This document shows positions 32,450 through 45,107 of a DNA stretch of 64,000 nt, one piece after another. Location of the stretch: assembly GCF_048544455.1 (NCBI RefSeq), contig NC_133534.1:31758217-31822216 (forward strand), given 5' to 3'. The first letter of the stretch is position 1; each line of letters opens with the position of its first letter. This DNA is from Silene latifolia. Its lineage: Eukaryota > Streptophyta > Magnoliopsida > Caryophyllales > Caryophyllaceae. A program made the position numbers and the translations under genes. The notes below the pieces were generated by a model. That model was not told the DNA's origin and did no database searches. It saw only the letters and a program-made list of their open reading frames with translations.

Positions 32450-32798
32450 TATATGATTTTCACTGAATCTTTTTTGTTATCATTTGATTCTGAGAATGAC
32501 AAAAAAAGATATTGTGTATCTCTCTTTGACTTACGCAAATTATTTGAATATTAAGATAATACTTAAAATATTTACCAAAAAACAGATAATACTAAAAAAT
32601 TATATTTAAATTTATTTGCTATCATTTGTTTATGAAAATACCAAAAAAAAATATATTGAGTATACCCTTTGACTTTCTCAAATTATCTAAATATTAAGTC
32701 AATATATTTTTTTTTCTATTCTTTGTTTCTCAGAATAACCAAAAAAATGTATTGAGTATATCTCATTGACTTTCTAAAATTATCTAAATATTAAGTTA
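32450..32798. repeat. AT-rich imperfect tandem repeat
   Basis: Three diverged units share GACTTTCTCAAATTATCTAAATATTAAGT-like sequence (key copies near 32527, 32680 and 32768) preceded by a run of A and TATTGAGTATA. A fourth copy lies at about 34205-34255, beyond the Helitron and the Stowaway, so these two inserted into or beside the array. Confidence 0.55.
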
Positions 32799-33891
32799 CT
32801 AGTATTGGTGCCCGGCTTCGTCCGGGCTAACTCTACTTACCATTAAATTTTTTTTAATTAATTAAATAAAATTACTTAAAGTTGCATAACTTATAAATTT
32901 GTTATTAATATATTTTTCTATAACATATCCTAAAATTACGATAAAATAAATTTTGAGACAAATTCATTACTCCCGCTATTAATATTTTACTCTTATTAAT
33001 GAAACAATAGTAATAACATTTCACTACTTGCCCGTAATCATTGTTACTTTCACTACTCCCTTAGTAGTTATTATTCTTTGTCTCTTTGCCACATTAATAT
33101 TGATAATTTCATTACTCCCGCCATAATTATTGTTACTTTCACTATTGCCGCATTAATATTGATTATTTCACTACTCCCGTTGTTGTTTCTACCACTTTCA
33201 CTAATCTCGCTGATAATATTGTTACTTTTACTATTCAAATGAGTGATTAATATCATATAACTATAGCCAATGTTACTACAATTCTTTTATTTACTGACGA
33301 AATTACTTTTACTACTTAGGCATGCGATTTTAAGAGGATTATATATTTATATAAATATATTACATATATGAATTAAATCAAATCAGAAGAATTATACAAT
33401 ATTATATATTATGGAATCTAACTTGAATTATTTATAACCTACTTATATTATATTTTTGTATGTTAAATAATTAACATCTCTATACATCTAATAAATTATA
33501 ATAAAGTTTAATAAAATTGCATAGATTTTAAATTTAATATATAATTTTATGATGATAATAATTAGTACCATAAGTGTGCATGTTTATACTAATTAATTAT
33601 TTTATTTTAAGGAAATTTACCATATTCTAGTCTTCTATAAATATTTAGGAAAATTACCAAGCATCTTCTTTCTTTTAGTCTCCTTGAAATTGATCTTCTT
33701 AATTAATTATTTTATTTTAAGGAAATTGACCATCTTAATTAATTATTTTATTTTAAGTAAATTGACCATGTTTTAGTCTCTTACAAATGTTTAGGAAAGT
33801 TACCAAGCTTTTATATAATTTAATTTTAACCCAAACTATATAATATTTGCATTGAGATCCCTCAATCGGGTCCATCACACGGTGCTAGTGA
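32799..33891 (-). mobile_element. Non-autonomous Helitron, 1.09 kb
   Basis: Read on the minus strand it starts TCACTAGCACCG (5' TC) and ends with hairpin GCCCGG-ACGAAG-CCGGGC, a seven-base gap, then CTAG. The flanks are A on the 5' side and T on the 3' side, the expected AT insertion site without duplication. There is no Rep/helicase; the interior is AT-rich. Confidence 0.82.
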
Positions 33892-33985
33892 TTTAAACTA
33901 TATAGTATAATTAATTTGTATAGGTTTATTTAATTACATTAAAGTCCCTTGGTTTCTGGAATTAATATATAGTATTGATATATAA

Positions 33986-34196
33986 TACTCCCTCCTATTA
34001 ATTCATTTTGTCCCCCTTCTATTTTGCACAAGAATTAAGAAAATGATTTTGGACCACACAAAACACTCTATTCCACTCTACCCAACATGTAATTAAATTT
34101 GGACCACACAAAACTTACCAAAAAAGGAAAGAGGGACAAAAATCCGGCTAGCTTCGATAAGGAAAGAGGGACAAAATCAATGAATAGGAGAGAGTA
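33986..34196. mobile_element. Stowaway-type MITE
   Basis: Begins TACTCCCTCCTATTAATTC and ends with the inverted counterpart GAATAGGAGAGAGTA, giving CTCCCTCC-like terminal repeats flanked by TA. About 207 bases, with GGACCACACAAAAC repeated inside. Fits Tc1/mariner-derived Stowaway elements. Confidence 0.8.
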
Positions 34197-34560
34197 TATA
34201 TTTAGTCTACCTCATTGTCTTTCGATCTCAAATTATCTGAATATTAAGTTAATATCAAAAAAAATTCTGAATGATGTCATTCTCCATTGAATAAAGATAT
34301 TTTATGATAATCAATGATTTTGTGACGGTCATCAAAATCCTCCACATTTCCCTTAAATGTTAAATAATCGTTAAAGGATAACTTGAGCTTATCTTTTCAA
34401 ACTTACTTACATGGAAACTATGTTGACAAACGTTTTTTCTTTGTGCATCTCATGGTTCACATGAACAACATCTTTTGAGCTTAAAATAGGTTATCTTATT
34501 TGAGTGTTTTAAATAACCAAAGAAGTATGTTAAAAATAAAAAGTTAAGAAAACTCTTTAT
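34197..34560. other. AT-rich spacer, no gene seen
   Basis: Contains one more copy of the AT-rich repeat unit (TCAAATTATCTGAATATTAAG) near 34210 and otherwise nothing I can assign. Confidence 0.4.
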
Positions 34561-34563
34561 GCG

Positions 34564-34564
34564 A

Positions 34565-34627
<63 letters not shown>

Positions 34628-34672
34628 ATTATAATTATAATTATAATTATAATTATAATTATAATTATTATA

Positions 34673-34724
<52 letters not shown>

Positions 34725-34735
34725 TTATTATTATG
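34564..34735. repeat. (ATT)n/(TAA)n microsatellite at the 3' end of the RT gene
   Basis: About 170 bases of ATT repeats with an internal ATAATT section. Read on the minus strand it is a (TAA)n-like tail only about 40 bases after the RT gene's last codon. Long Ile-only open frames on both strands are artefacts of this repeat. Confidence 0.9.
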
Positions 34736-34748
34736 CGCGCAGCTTTCA

Positions 34749-35770
34749 TTAAAAGAAAAATAAAAGTTTACATGAAATTGGTGGGGAGCCGAGAGACAAT
34801 CTGGGCTCCCACACCCTTAGCAACAGTAAAGCTAAGTCTATTAAAAATGTAAGCGGCCACCCGAGCCCCCGCATCCAGAGATACCGAGAATTTATGGATC
34901 CGCTTGAGCAAGACAACAGCATCCGAACCCAGCTCCCCAAGTGAAGAGAAAGAGAAAGGAAGGAAACCAAAACCCGCTGTTGCGCACAAATCCCCGTACT
35001 TAGCACACTTACGCTGAGCAGCATCAGCGACAACCGGCCAGGCACAAAATCCGTCATCCCAGTCTGAGTCAAAGGAGAAGAACCTGTCAAGTCAACGCAC
35101 ACATCAAGCCCTCTGTCCCAAGAATAAAGCAACAAATCCGCAGGACGAAGAGAGCCACCATGCCCATCAACCAAACCGATATCAACCTCCTTTCTCGGAG
35201 TAATACCAGATCTATAACAGATGTCGAAAAGAGTGTCCCAGACGAGGTTATGCCGATGTTTAACGCCCATAGTACCAGTACAAGAAACAGCGTGGTCCCC
35301 AAAAACATTCTCAACAAAAATCCGAGAGCAAGCAGGATAGGGCCAAGATACCGTGAATAACAGAACACCCAGACGATACCCAAGCACACTACGGTAAGTC
35401 CTCCCGTTCATAGTCTGACCCAACCCCGAGATAAGAACTGCATGTAACCCATCAGAGGAGTGAGAACCCTGCTGTGAATGCCATAAAGCAAGCCGGCGTG
35501 GTGTCAAAGAGAAAACAGACTCCGAGGCAGCAGTGACCGTTGCGAAATAAATGTCTGCCAATTTCTTCATAAGTTTGGGGCAGCAATTTCACTAGGGTTA
35601 CCTAAGATACCAGAGCCTGTAGTCGCAGTAAACACCCGCGCAACATCATCAAAAGCAGGGCCAGCAGCTACAATACTAGAAGGGTCGAGGAGCTTAGCCT
35701 GCAAACCAGCAGACTGCAAACGGGACGCAATAAAAGCATAAAACAAAACATCTCCCGCCGCATAGACACC
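34749..35770 (-). pseudogene. C-terminal segment of RT gene (knuckle and candidate endonuclease)
   Basis: Continues from VYAAGDVLFYAF at 35765 through NPSEIAAPNL, MKKLADIYF (35570) and ISGLGQTMNGRTYRSVLGYRLG to the Cys/His segment near 35270-35330 (PACSRIFVENVFGDHAVSC; the first Cys of the expected pair appears replaced) and RPADLLLYSWDRGLDVCVDLTGSS near 35090-35160. After FVPG the frame shifts near 35040, and the conserved end FGFLPFSFSSLGELG...GVGAQIVSRLPTN continues at 34768-34989. The stop is followed by about 35 bases and the TAA-type repeat. Confidence 0.75.
35763..35770. repeat. 8-bp target duplication of hAT-like element, left
   Basis: TAGACACC, repeated at 36620-36627. Removing the element and one copy rejoins the RT reading frame as LGVYAAG. 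Confidence 0.85.
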
Positions 35771-36619
35771 ATTATAGGGATAAAAATGGGTAGGGTCTGG
35801 GTCGGGTCCACCCAGACCCGGACCCAGACCCGAGATTTTTCCTTTGGACCCGTACCAGATCAAGATTCGCAAGGGTCTAAAATTTGAGGACCCATACCCG
35901 GACCCTATGGGTAAGGTTCGGGTCTGGGTCTACCCGCGGGTCTGAGTTTCAGCCACTTTAATAACAGGATTAATAGCTATGGGGTCTATAATATTAAAAA
36001 AAAAAAATCATACTACTTTAACATTATGAGTTTATTAATCTATATTGTACACTACCAAATCCAATTTACATACCAAAGAGATTAAGAAACACATAGAAGA
36101 CTTAAATTAATTTTACCTCCAAATACATGTGAAAGAACCAAACTCGGAACTATAAAATCAATACCGCACTTGTTAGCCGTCTCCATCTAACCGTCGCTGG
36201 CTGCCGTTAATGGTGGTTGTCGGTCGTCACCTATTAGAGAGGTGGTTGCCAGTCGCGTATCAATGATGTGGTGGTGGTTTCCTTGTGTAAGTGGTGGAGT
36301 GGTGGTATTGTTAGAAGAGTTTGGTTGAGTTTTATCACTTTATGGGATGAGGGAAGAGAAAGAGGCTTTAGTTGCTTTGGTTTCTACCCAGTATGAATTC
36401 CGAAAAGTTTGTGATATTTTAAAAAAAAAAAAAATTTAATATAGGGTCTAAGGGTCGGGTATGAGTCTCATAACTTAGACCCGGATCCGGACCCGATATA
36501 TTTTCTTAAGACCCATACCCGACCCATACCCATTAGGTATGAAAAATGGAGACATATACCCGACCCATTATGGTCCGACCCTCAGGGTCTGGGTCGGGTC
36601 TCCGACCCACTGCCATCCC
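35771..36619. mobile_element. hAT-like non-autonomous element, 849 bp
   Basis: Flanked by exact 8-bp duplications TAGACACC. The right end, reverse-complemented, reads GGGATGGCAGTGGGTCGG, and the left end has GGGATAAAAATGGGTAGGG after six extra bases, giving imperfect terminal repeats typical of plant hAT MITEs. Subterminal regions are rich in GGGTCTGGGTCGGGT on one side and its complement on the other. No transposase. Confidence 0.8.
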
Positions 36620-37206
36620 TAGACACCAAGACCACCAAGATGAAAAGAGAATGTAGCAAGGCGCCACTGCCAATCCCCAAAACCCGGCCCAGACGCGGTG
36701 ACAATACGTTCCAAGCTGGAATGAGAAGCGACATCAAAAGGAAGATGGACCGCCCAAAAACACTAGGGGAGCAAGTACGAAGTGAGAAATAAAGCTTAGA
36801 AATACAAGTACAAGCTCGAAGTAGAAGCAACTCACATTGCGGGTCCTCAATCCTCGCAACCAAGTCCATTAGCTCAATGGTCTTAGTTACTCTCTTCGCC
36901 ACAATCTCACTGCCAAAACCAGGACAAGTACTGACAGGTCCACCCAAAACTGTAACACCACGCAGTGGCCGAGAAATACAAGGGGGAAAAACCCCAGGAA
37001 GCCGACTCCGAGGATCCTCAACAGGCCAAAAGACCTTTGTCTTGGAGATATTAAGATGCAGTCCAAAACGAAGGCCATCCACCATAATCAAATCCAAGAC
37101 CTTCCCCACCTCCAAAGTATCACCCACGATGGTGCCATCATCTAAGTACCACGCCTGCATAGTGAGGTTAAAAGTGTCCCGAATCTTGCATACTAAGGGA
37201 TGTAAA
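36620..37206 (-). pseudogene. RT gene segment with catalytic YLDD and palm end
   Basis: Minus strand from HPLVCKIRDTFNLTMQAWYLDDGT (catalytic Asp pair near 37140) through GLHLNISKTKVFWPVEDPRSRL and GVTVLGGPV to SGPGFGDWQWRLA...HLGGLG at the hAT insertion. This frame is open. Its left edge resumes at 35770 and its upstream part at 46405. Confidence 0.85.
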
Positions 37207-38367
37207 TGTTAGAAATCTATATCTCATTATTTAACATATTCATATATGTTCTAATTAATTTAGTCATAAAATTAATTACTAAATCTTATGCATGCAAACT
37301 AAAATAAAAGAAGATAAGAAAACATTTTCTCACCATATGAATTTCGGTCAAATGGGCACCAACAAGATCTCCTTCTTGTTAATTCTTGAGCTTTCCAATA
37401 TTGGATGAACATACATGACCTCAAAATAGAAGCCCTCCAATTAGTTGCACCCAAGACTATCCCTTAATCCCACAAACTAACTTGTACTAGATGTTTGTAA
37501 TGTAGTTTACCTTAAAATCTATTACTAATACTCATATACTACTTCTAGTATTATTAGTGTTTGATTTAAACAAATTAGATTCACAAAAATGAATTTTGTG
37601 AAGAACAAGAGAGAAGTTTTTATGTTATCTTAGAACATGAGAGAATGATGAAAAATAGAGAAAAAACTCTCTAATAATGCTCACAAAACCGGTGGCCTCT
37701 AGTGGTAATAGACCTTAATTATTTTTCTTTTTGTCTTCACAAGACAAATAGGTGTAAGTCTTTTGCATTGTCATGTCACTATCATGCAATTTGGACAAAT
37801 GAATAAGACAAATGGAAAAAGACAAAACATCTCACAATGCCCACCAATTTCGGTTTATGTGTGTAATATGGAGTCCATTTTATTTTTGTCAATTGTACAA
37901 TTGTATGTCATGTGACATGTCTTATGTCATGTTTTAATTTAAAATGCATATTTAACAAATTAAATATCATTTACAAATTAAATAAATCATATTTAACAAA
38001 TTGACTAGTAATATAAAATTACTTTCTCATAAAATGGTCATTTAATTACTAGTTAGTATAATTCACAACATTTTGTAATTATAACTGACTTTTCATTCTC
38101 ATCTCGCGTGTTTCGCAAACACTGATTAATTTTAGTAATATAACTTCTTAAATTACTAAATAAAATCTCATTTAATCACATTATAACAAGATGTCATTTT
38201 TCTCTCTTATGGTAATAATTTGTTCAATTTTAAGGAATTACTGATATGTGTGGACCACTTGACTATATATATGTAATGTATCATCCCTTCCGTATTCTTG
38301 TAATGAGATTTAATAATGATATTTAAATCATGTGATTGCACTATTGTTGAGGACACATTTCCCAACA
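37207..38367 (-). repeat. Left (3') LTR of element C
   Basis: TGTTAGAAATC...CCCAACA. Very close to 45108-46400 but lacks about 132 bases present there (at the junction GGAATTA/CTGATATG near 38240), apparently a small deletion across a short ATTA-like match. Confidence 0.88.
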
Positions 38368-39899
38368 ATATCCCACTTGTCCTCGACAAGTGTGCGTCAC
38401 CAATTCTCTTGTCCTATTACTATCTCCCACTCAATGCAAGGTGTCTTTCGGGTCGTACTTGCAAGTGATCATATCGAGAGTGGTTTCCTCGATCTGGAGA
38501 ATAACTGATTGACCGGAATTTATCCACCATGGATACCTTCCGAGCGTGGCCACGCATTTCCAGTTCATTACTCCTCGAGTGGCCCTGAGATATTGTTTTA
38601 ACCCTGACAAAGGGGTGGACAATTCATATCGCACTTATTCCCTTCGACTAGCCACAGCCATAATAACCCAAAATATGCCCATTTGACCCCATTTACGAAG
38701 GTCGTAGTAACATAAATCAAAGCGAATCTGAAACTGTGCCATCTTAGGCGAACAGTCTTTAGTCAAAAGAATCGACTCATTAGAATACTATAGCAGCTCT
38801 CGCCACGACCAGGCTATATAAATTTACCAGAACTCTATAAGCGGTCACTGCCCGACAAAGTGTTCCTAACAGTCTGCCTATGTGATCGACTAGTCATCTC
38901 ACATGACTCTATGGCACTTGAACCTGCCATCAATCGCATCACACTCTAGTCACTTCGAGACGTCACCTCATACAAGTGACTATGGGCGAATACAATGCTA
39001 ATCCGTGTTCAGTTTAACGGGGTTCAATGTTGTCTCTACAACCCGTTTGGATGTAACAAAGTATAATAGAAGAGTTTTAAAGTAAAACTCGAACGACAAA
39101 TGCGATTATCACATATGAATAGTCAATGCCTGATTACTATTTCATATTCTATAATCTAATTTGATCTTGAATGTAGTTATTCATCTCAATTTAATTGAAA
39201 TGACATGACTCATCATGTTAAGCCTATGAGAAGGCTTTGGTCAGTAGGTTTTATCAACTTCTTGTACCTTACTCAACCTTACTACATACTCGTTTTCCTT
39301 TGTAATGTATACATTTACATTACAAAACTTTCTGAGTACGTGTCGAGATCCAATCAAGACATAGGCCCTCTAGCCTTAGAATAGCTCCCACTATGTCCAC
39401 AGTGTGTGGGACTCTTCCTTCTTGCACATCTCATCATTGCAAGTGTACTCAATTTCCGTTATAAATATCTCTCATTGATCTTTATTGCCTAGAACGATTC
39501 TAGAAAATCTATTTCTTAAATAACATAGCCACAATGGTATCTTAACCATCCTAATGTGTTTTGATTATGGTTTTGTCGGAAACCATACGCAATCTCAATT
39601 GTCAATTGTCACTTGTGTAACACCCTTACACAAAATTGCATCATAAACACTTTGCTTTACTTCCTTAATGTTTCTGCAAGCACTTAAGGGTAATCTTTAT
39701 GGCTTCCTTGGTAAAGATTACTTAAATTCGATTTTGAAAACAACTCATCATACTCAAAGTATATGAAGTGTTATACATCATTACTCATTTAATTGATCCG
39801 GCAACGGAAGCTAATGGAATCAATCAAATATGTTCAATTTAATTGAACTAGTCATGAATCTTATCAACATAAGACTTCTTATTGACGCTAATATCACGT
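38368..39899 (-). mobile_element. 3' internal region of element C
   Basis: The first 450 bases match elements A and B (polypurine tract, GTGCGTCACC..., CTCTCGCCACGACCAGGC). The remainder is AT-rich non-coding or heavily decayed sequence. Confidence 0.6.
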
Positions 39900-40350
39900 G
39901 GATTTATCTACATAAATCTAGATATTAAAGATGTATTATATTACTCCAAAAGTCTTAAATCATTCTCAATGATCAATATGTCATCCACATATAAGACTAA
40001 TTAAAATTTCCGTAACTCCCACTAAACTTCATGTATAAACATAACTTCTCGACTTATCGAGAAACGATCATGTGATTCTAACTCATTGATGTCCTACTTA
40101 AGACCATTTCTTAAGTTGCACATTATCTTAGGATTGCAAGAATCTATAAAACTCATGACATGTATTGAATACATTCCTTCTTTTGAAGAAGTGGGTTTTA
40201 GATTCACATGCTGTATGCGTATCCTCATAATGAAACGCAATCCCTAAGAAGATCCAAATAGACTTAAGCATTTCAATTAGTGCAAAACCCTTTGCAACCA
40301 ATCTTGCTTTGAAATCTCTCTTTATTAGTGCAAAACCCTTTGTCACTAAT
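39900..40350 (-). pseudogene. Decayed copia reverse transcriptase remnant
   Basis: Minus strand at about 39960-39998 reads VLYVDDILIIEND, the catalytic YVDD motif of copia reverse transcriptase, and near 40270-40330 FKARLVAKGF, another copia RT landmark in the correct order. The sequence between is full of stops and indels. Shows that element C once carried pol. Confidence 0.7.
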
Positions 40351-42419
40351 CAAGCCCTTTTGTTTCGGATTTTCATGGCTCTAAGCCTTGTATTGAGTTG
40401 TGACTTAAACACTCTTACGTAAGTCATATGTTCATTACTTTCTAGAAGTAATCAACTTGAATCAAACAATTTCTTTTGTAAGTTATAAGCTCTTTAATTT
40501 CTTAAAAGTAGCATGAATTCATCATTTTTAACAAGTGACGAATTTAACCTCCTAGGTTTTGAAGAAACAATGTCTTACACAAAACGTCTCATGTAGCCAA
40601 GAAAGACCAGTTTCTTGCGACATAACATTCTCTGTGGCATTCTTTGTGGCTCTTGAAAAATTTCTCCCACTCTGTCTTCTAAAAATAAACTTGTATTTTA
40701 GAAAGACAGTTTCACGAGCCGCAAACCCGTCGTACTCATGACAATTGAAAGGGAAAAATGAGCATTTGTTTCTTGTGAAAACATACAAATATGGTACTCT
40801 ACCATTTCATATCTCATATGATTTGTTTTAGATTTAGTGGAAAAATAATTTAGACAAAAATGATAAAATCCCTAAAAGGATCAAGTAACTCAAAGTAACT
40901 TGATTGAAGTCCAAATCATATTGAATAGCGTTTGAATTCTTATCCAACCACACATTATTCCATAATGCGTGCTAAGAGAGATTAACTTGTGATACTATAT
41001 CACATTTCCTTTGGCTTATATCAAAGTCTTCACTTTGATAATCCCATCACGACTAAATCGTGATTCCTTGAACTCTTTAAACTTTTTCAAAGATTTTTCT
41101 ATTTACCTTATTAAGTGAACACATTAGCGTCAACTTAAATCGTTGGTAAAAGAAAATGATCAACCTATTTTTGGATCGATGATTTACAACCTCGATCTCC
41201 TTTTCAACCAAAAGGCACGAGACATCTTGCTTTGAATACAAGATACGCATATACCATTAACAATCTAATGGTTTCAAGAGTACTCGATAACTCTTTGCGT
41301 TCATCATTCCAGAAACTAAGGTTTGATCTTGGGTTACCAATTTGAGTCTTGCATCATCTTTATGATATATTATTCTAGTTTGGTTTAGAATATGCTCACC
41401 TTGATAATGGGCTAGCCATACATCAAATCGTGGTGTATAGGGTCACAAAAGTGAAAACCTCTTTTGTATCTTAACAAGTTTATATTCTTATTTAGAGTTT
41501 ATGCACTTAATAGTCACAATTAAGTACAACTTTAAATCCAAAAACTAGATTGAGTACACAATTACTCTATCTCTCGACATTATTGTTGCTAGTCGTCATA
41601 TTCTAATCATCTTATGTGTCGAATACAATGATGAAAACCTCCACTGGTTTCTAATATTGACGAAGTGGTACTAGCAAAATTTATGTCTAATCAAATAAAC
41701 ATTTAAAGAAGAAGGTCCCATTAGATGTCCCACAACTAACTTGTTGATTCTTCAATAATTTAGGGTAGTTTCCTTTCTAGTGTCCAACATTTAAGACAAT
41801 GGAAACTTTATATGTCGGGATTGATAGGTTTAGTATCGTCATTTCTCAATAACTTTACTTTTAACATTACCTTGTATCAATTCCATTATAATCCTTACTT
41901 CTTGAACCTCGTCCTTATCTTAACGGTTTAAGAGAATGCTCCCACTCAATTCAATGAGTCTTTGCTTTGAGAAGCAAAATTGAATTCATGAAGATTACTC
42001 TTCATTTGTTCGTTTTAGTCTTAAAACTTTCATTGAAGTGGTTGCGTTATTTTGGTCACTTACGAATTCTTGACAAAACTAGTTACCAAAAAAATTTATC
42101 GCTTCAAGGTACTTAATTAATTTAAGTATATGAAAAACAATCCATTGCAAGTAGATGTGTTAGTCAAGAATCAAAAACCTGTTTGATAATGAATAACTTT
42201 AACCTATACTCTTTACAAGAGATCCTTAGCAATGGTTCATTTGAGGTTTTAGAAGCAAATTCATATTTGTCTTTTGTTACGATGTTTTAATGGAGATTTG
42301 AAACAAAAACGAAATGATATCGTATATGAATTGTGGTAAAGAAATAGAACAATATGACAACGAAATAGTGAAAACAAATCATTCATCGTTATAATAATAC
42401 TTGTAGATAACAAGTAAAG
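40351..42419 (-). mobile_element. Internal region of element C, decayed
   Basis: No open frame of note; probably relics of integrase and gag beyond recognition by eye. Confidence 0.4.
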
Positions 42420-44537
42420 CATTTACATAGTGACCTCTACCCAACTATGATAAATGATTCCGAGATCCAAATTAATATTAACTTGGGCACGGTAGGGCCG
42501 ATGAAACCCTTATCAATATAACTCGGTGGATTAACTCTTTAATCGATTCTACTTTTAGAACTCCCGGTCGATAAAATTACTCTAAAATTTATCTATAGCA
42601 CGGAACACATGCGGCTACGGTCGCGAATACTTCCGTTGAGCTCAATCCAAATTTCGAATAAATGTGTCCATGATCCAAATCCACGTCAACTTGGGCACGT
42701 AGGGCCGATGAAACCTTCATTAACATGAATTTGGTGGATAGACATTTATCAACCACTTCCCCTACGTAACAAGGTTTGTACCCCGGTAGGGCCGAGTGCA
42801 CTCCCTCGCGAAATAGGTTTTCATGGTTTCTACTATTCGGTAAGGCTAAGTCTCAATTGTTTATTTTAGCGAGAGGTCATGTCAATTTATTATCTATCAT
42901 ATTTTAAGTGAACTAAAGCGGTGAACTACGATAATTATAATTGACACGTTCGATAAACTCGATAAAATGACAATGCATGTTTTAGTTATGGCGATTTAGC
43001 GATGCATGCAACATATAAATAAAATGCAAAGCATAAATTAAATCCTAGTATGGCCTTACTAAAATAGAAAATCTAATTAACTATTACATATTCGGAAACA
43101 AACTCCATTGGTCCCTTGAACTTCGGTTGAGGCACGCATCTCGAGGTAACACCCTCTTTATGTATCGTCTTCCTCGAGTGACATCGTCTTCAAGGAACTC
43201 CGGAATAATTAAATTACATAACAAATTACATAATTTCCTATTATACATTTGTAATTAAAATAAAATAAATCTATTAAATTACAAAACGGTGATACGAGAT
43301 CACAATAAATTACAACCGAATCGATATTCCCATACATTTCGGGTAATACCAATTAAAAACTAAGGCCATACTAAGTAAAAATTATATAATTCAAAATTAC
43401 ATAAAATAAAATTATGACAATCATAAATAAAATGCAGCATTATAATATGTATGAACATGCCCAATTTTATGCCAAATCGCCTTTAAGGAGCCACTATAGT
43501 ATATTTCACGGTTTTTACGGATTTGCGTGATTCAACGTTTTATAATCACGATAATTACATAAATTCATATTTATGCACAAGTTAATTACCCTAACTTCTT
43601 AGGACTCAAAATTAATTTTCACTAACTATTTGACTATAATTAACTTATATTACTTAAAATTGTTCATTAATGTACTCAAAATTACAATAAAAAGCTATAA
43701 ACTTCAAATAAATCACAAAATTTCAAATAAATTTGAAATTTGAAATTTAAACTCATGAACATTCTGGAAAAATACCATGACACTCATAATGTTCAAAAAC
43801 TTAGGTTAAAAATTTCGAAAGTCATCGGGAAAAACAATGTTGCGGTTTATCGGATTTATCAATAAAAATCATAGAAACATGAGAAAAATTATATTCATCA
43901 ACTTTTCAATTTTAGATCTAAAAAAGATAATAAAATGCAACATGTGACGTTTTCCTTAGTCATGGAGTATGTTTTAGCAATTTTTTACTAATTAAGTCAC
44001 TATTTATGCTATTTTCATCAAAAATCCATAAATCATGCATGAAGACTTCATTATAGCCTATTATTTTACACACATCTTGTAAAATTGCATGTGACAACAT
44101 ACTAAATTTCTATGACCATATTCGAAATATTTCTCATATTAACCTATTTTTCATTTAAATTCGATTTTTAACATGAAAAATCCATATTTCGAGCATAAGA
44201 ACTCATAAAATTATGAAAATTTCCAGATCATCTAAAAATAATATATGTGAAAACATATCAAAAAAACACTGGAAAATTCGAAGTTTAGCTAATTTTCGTC
44301 CAAAAATGACATTTTTATCATAAAAATCACATTTTAATGCCATTATTAAAAAAAATGAACAATAAAAATCCATAAATTAACCAAAATATTATTTTAGGAC
44401 CAGAAACTTTAACATGCATAAATTTATTTCGTGATATATCATAATAACACAAATTTACAAGTTTTGTATGTTAATCATATAACTCGGAAAAACTATAACC
44501 GATTTGCATGCAAACAACCTTGTGCTCTGATACCACT
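42420..44537 (-). mobile_element. 5' leader and primer-binding site of element C
   Basis: Closely related to the leader of element B (11600-13743), including the TGGGCACGGTAGGGCCGATG block near 42483 and a second copy near 42690. The primer site, minus strand TGGTATCAGAGC at 44524-44535, lies two bases from the LTR. Confidence 0.75.
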
Positions 44538-44775
44538 TGTTAGAAATCTATATCTCATTATTTAACATATTCATATATGTTCTAATTAATTTAGTCATAA
44601 AATTAATTACTAAATCTTATGCATGCAAACTAAAATAAAAGAAGATAAGAAAACATTTTCTCACCATATGAATTTCGGTCAAATGGGCACCAACAAGATC
44701 TCCTTCTTGTTAGTTCATGAGCTTTCCAATATTGGATGAACATACATGACCTCAAAATAGAAGCCCTCCAATTAG
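44538..44775 (-). repeat. Partial LTR of element C (first 238 bases)
   Basis: Identical in layout to 37207-37444, broken off at ...CCCTCCAATTAG, where RT-gene sequence begins. ATTAG is shared by both partners at the junction. Confidence 0.88.
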
Positions 44776-45107
44776 CTCAATGGTCTTAGTTACTCTCTTC
44801 GCCACAATCTCACTGCCAAAACCAGGACAAATCTTGTGAGTCCACCAAAATCGTAACACCACGCAGTGGCCGAGAAATACAAGGGGGAAAAACCCCAGGA
44901 AGTCGACTCCGAGGATCCTCAACAGGCCAAAAGACCTTTGTCTTGGAGATATTAAGATGCAGTCCAAAACGAAGGCCATCCACCATAATCAAATCCAAGA
45001 CCTTCCTCACCTCCAAAGTATCACCCACGATGGTGCCATCATCTAAGTACCACGCCTGCATAGTGAGGTTAAAAGTTTCCCGAATCTTGCATACTAAGGG
45101 ATGTAAA
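44776..45107 (-). pseudogene. Duplicated RT-gene fragment beside LTR
   Basis: Copies 36873-37206, including the YLDDGT motif and the terminal ...GGATGTAAA target sequence, with around a dozen differences clustered near 44830-44860. Because it ends in the same GTAAA joined to an LTR, it derives from the same insertion event as the left edge of element C. Confidence 0.88.

Noticed and set aside
32256..32450. Minus-strand open frame with Ile-Tyr repeats
   Set aside because: It translates the TA microsatellite.
34559..34852. Long isoleucine-only open frames on both strands
   Set aside because: They are translations of the ATT microsatellite.
36582..37160. Telomerase or organelle intron RT
   Set aside because: The conserved flanking blocks and C-terminal knuckle match the plant non-LTR-like family instead.
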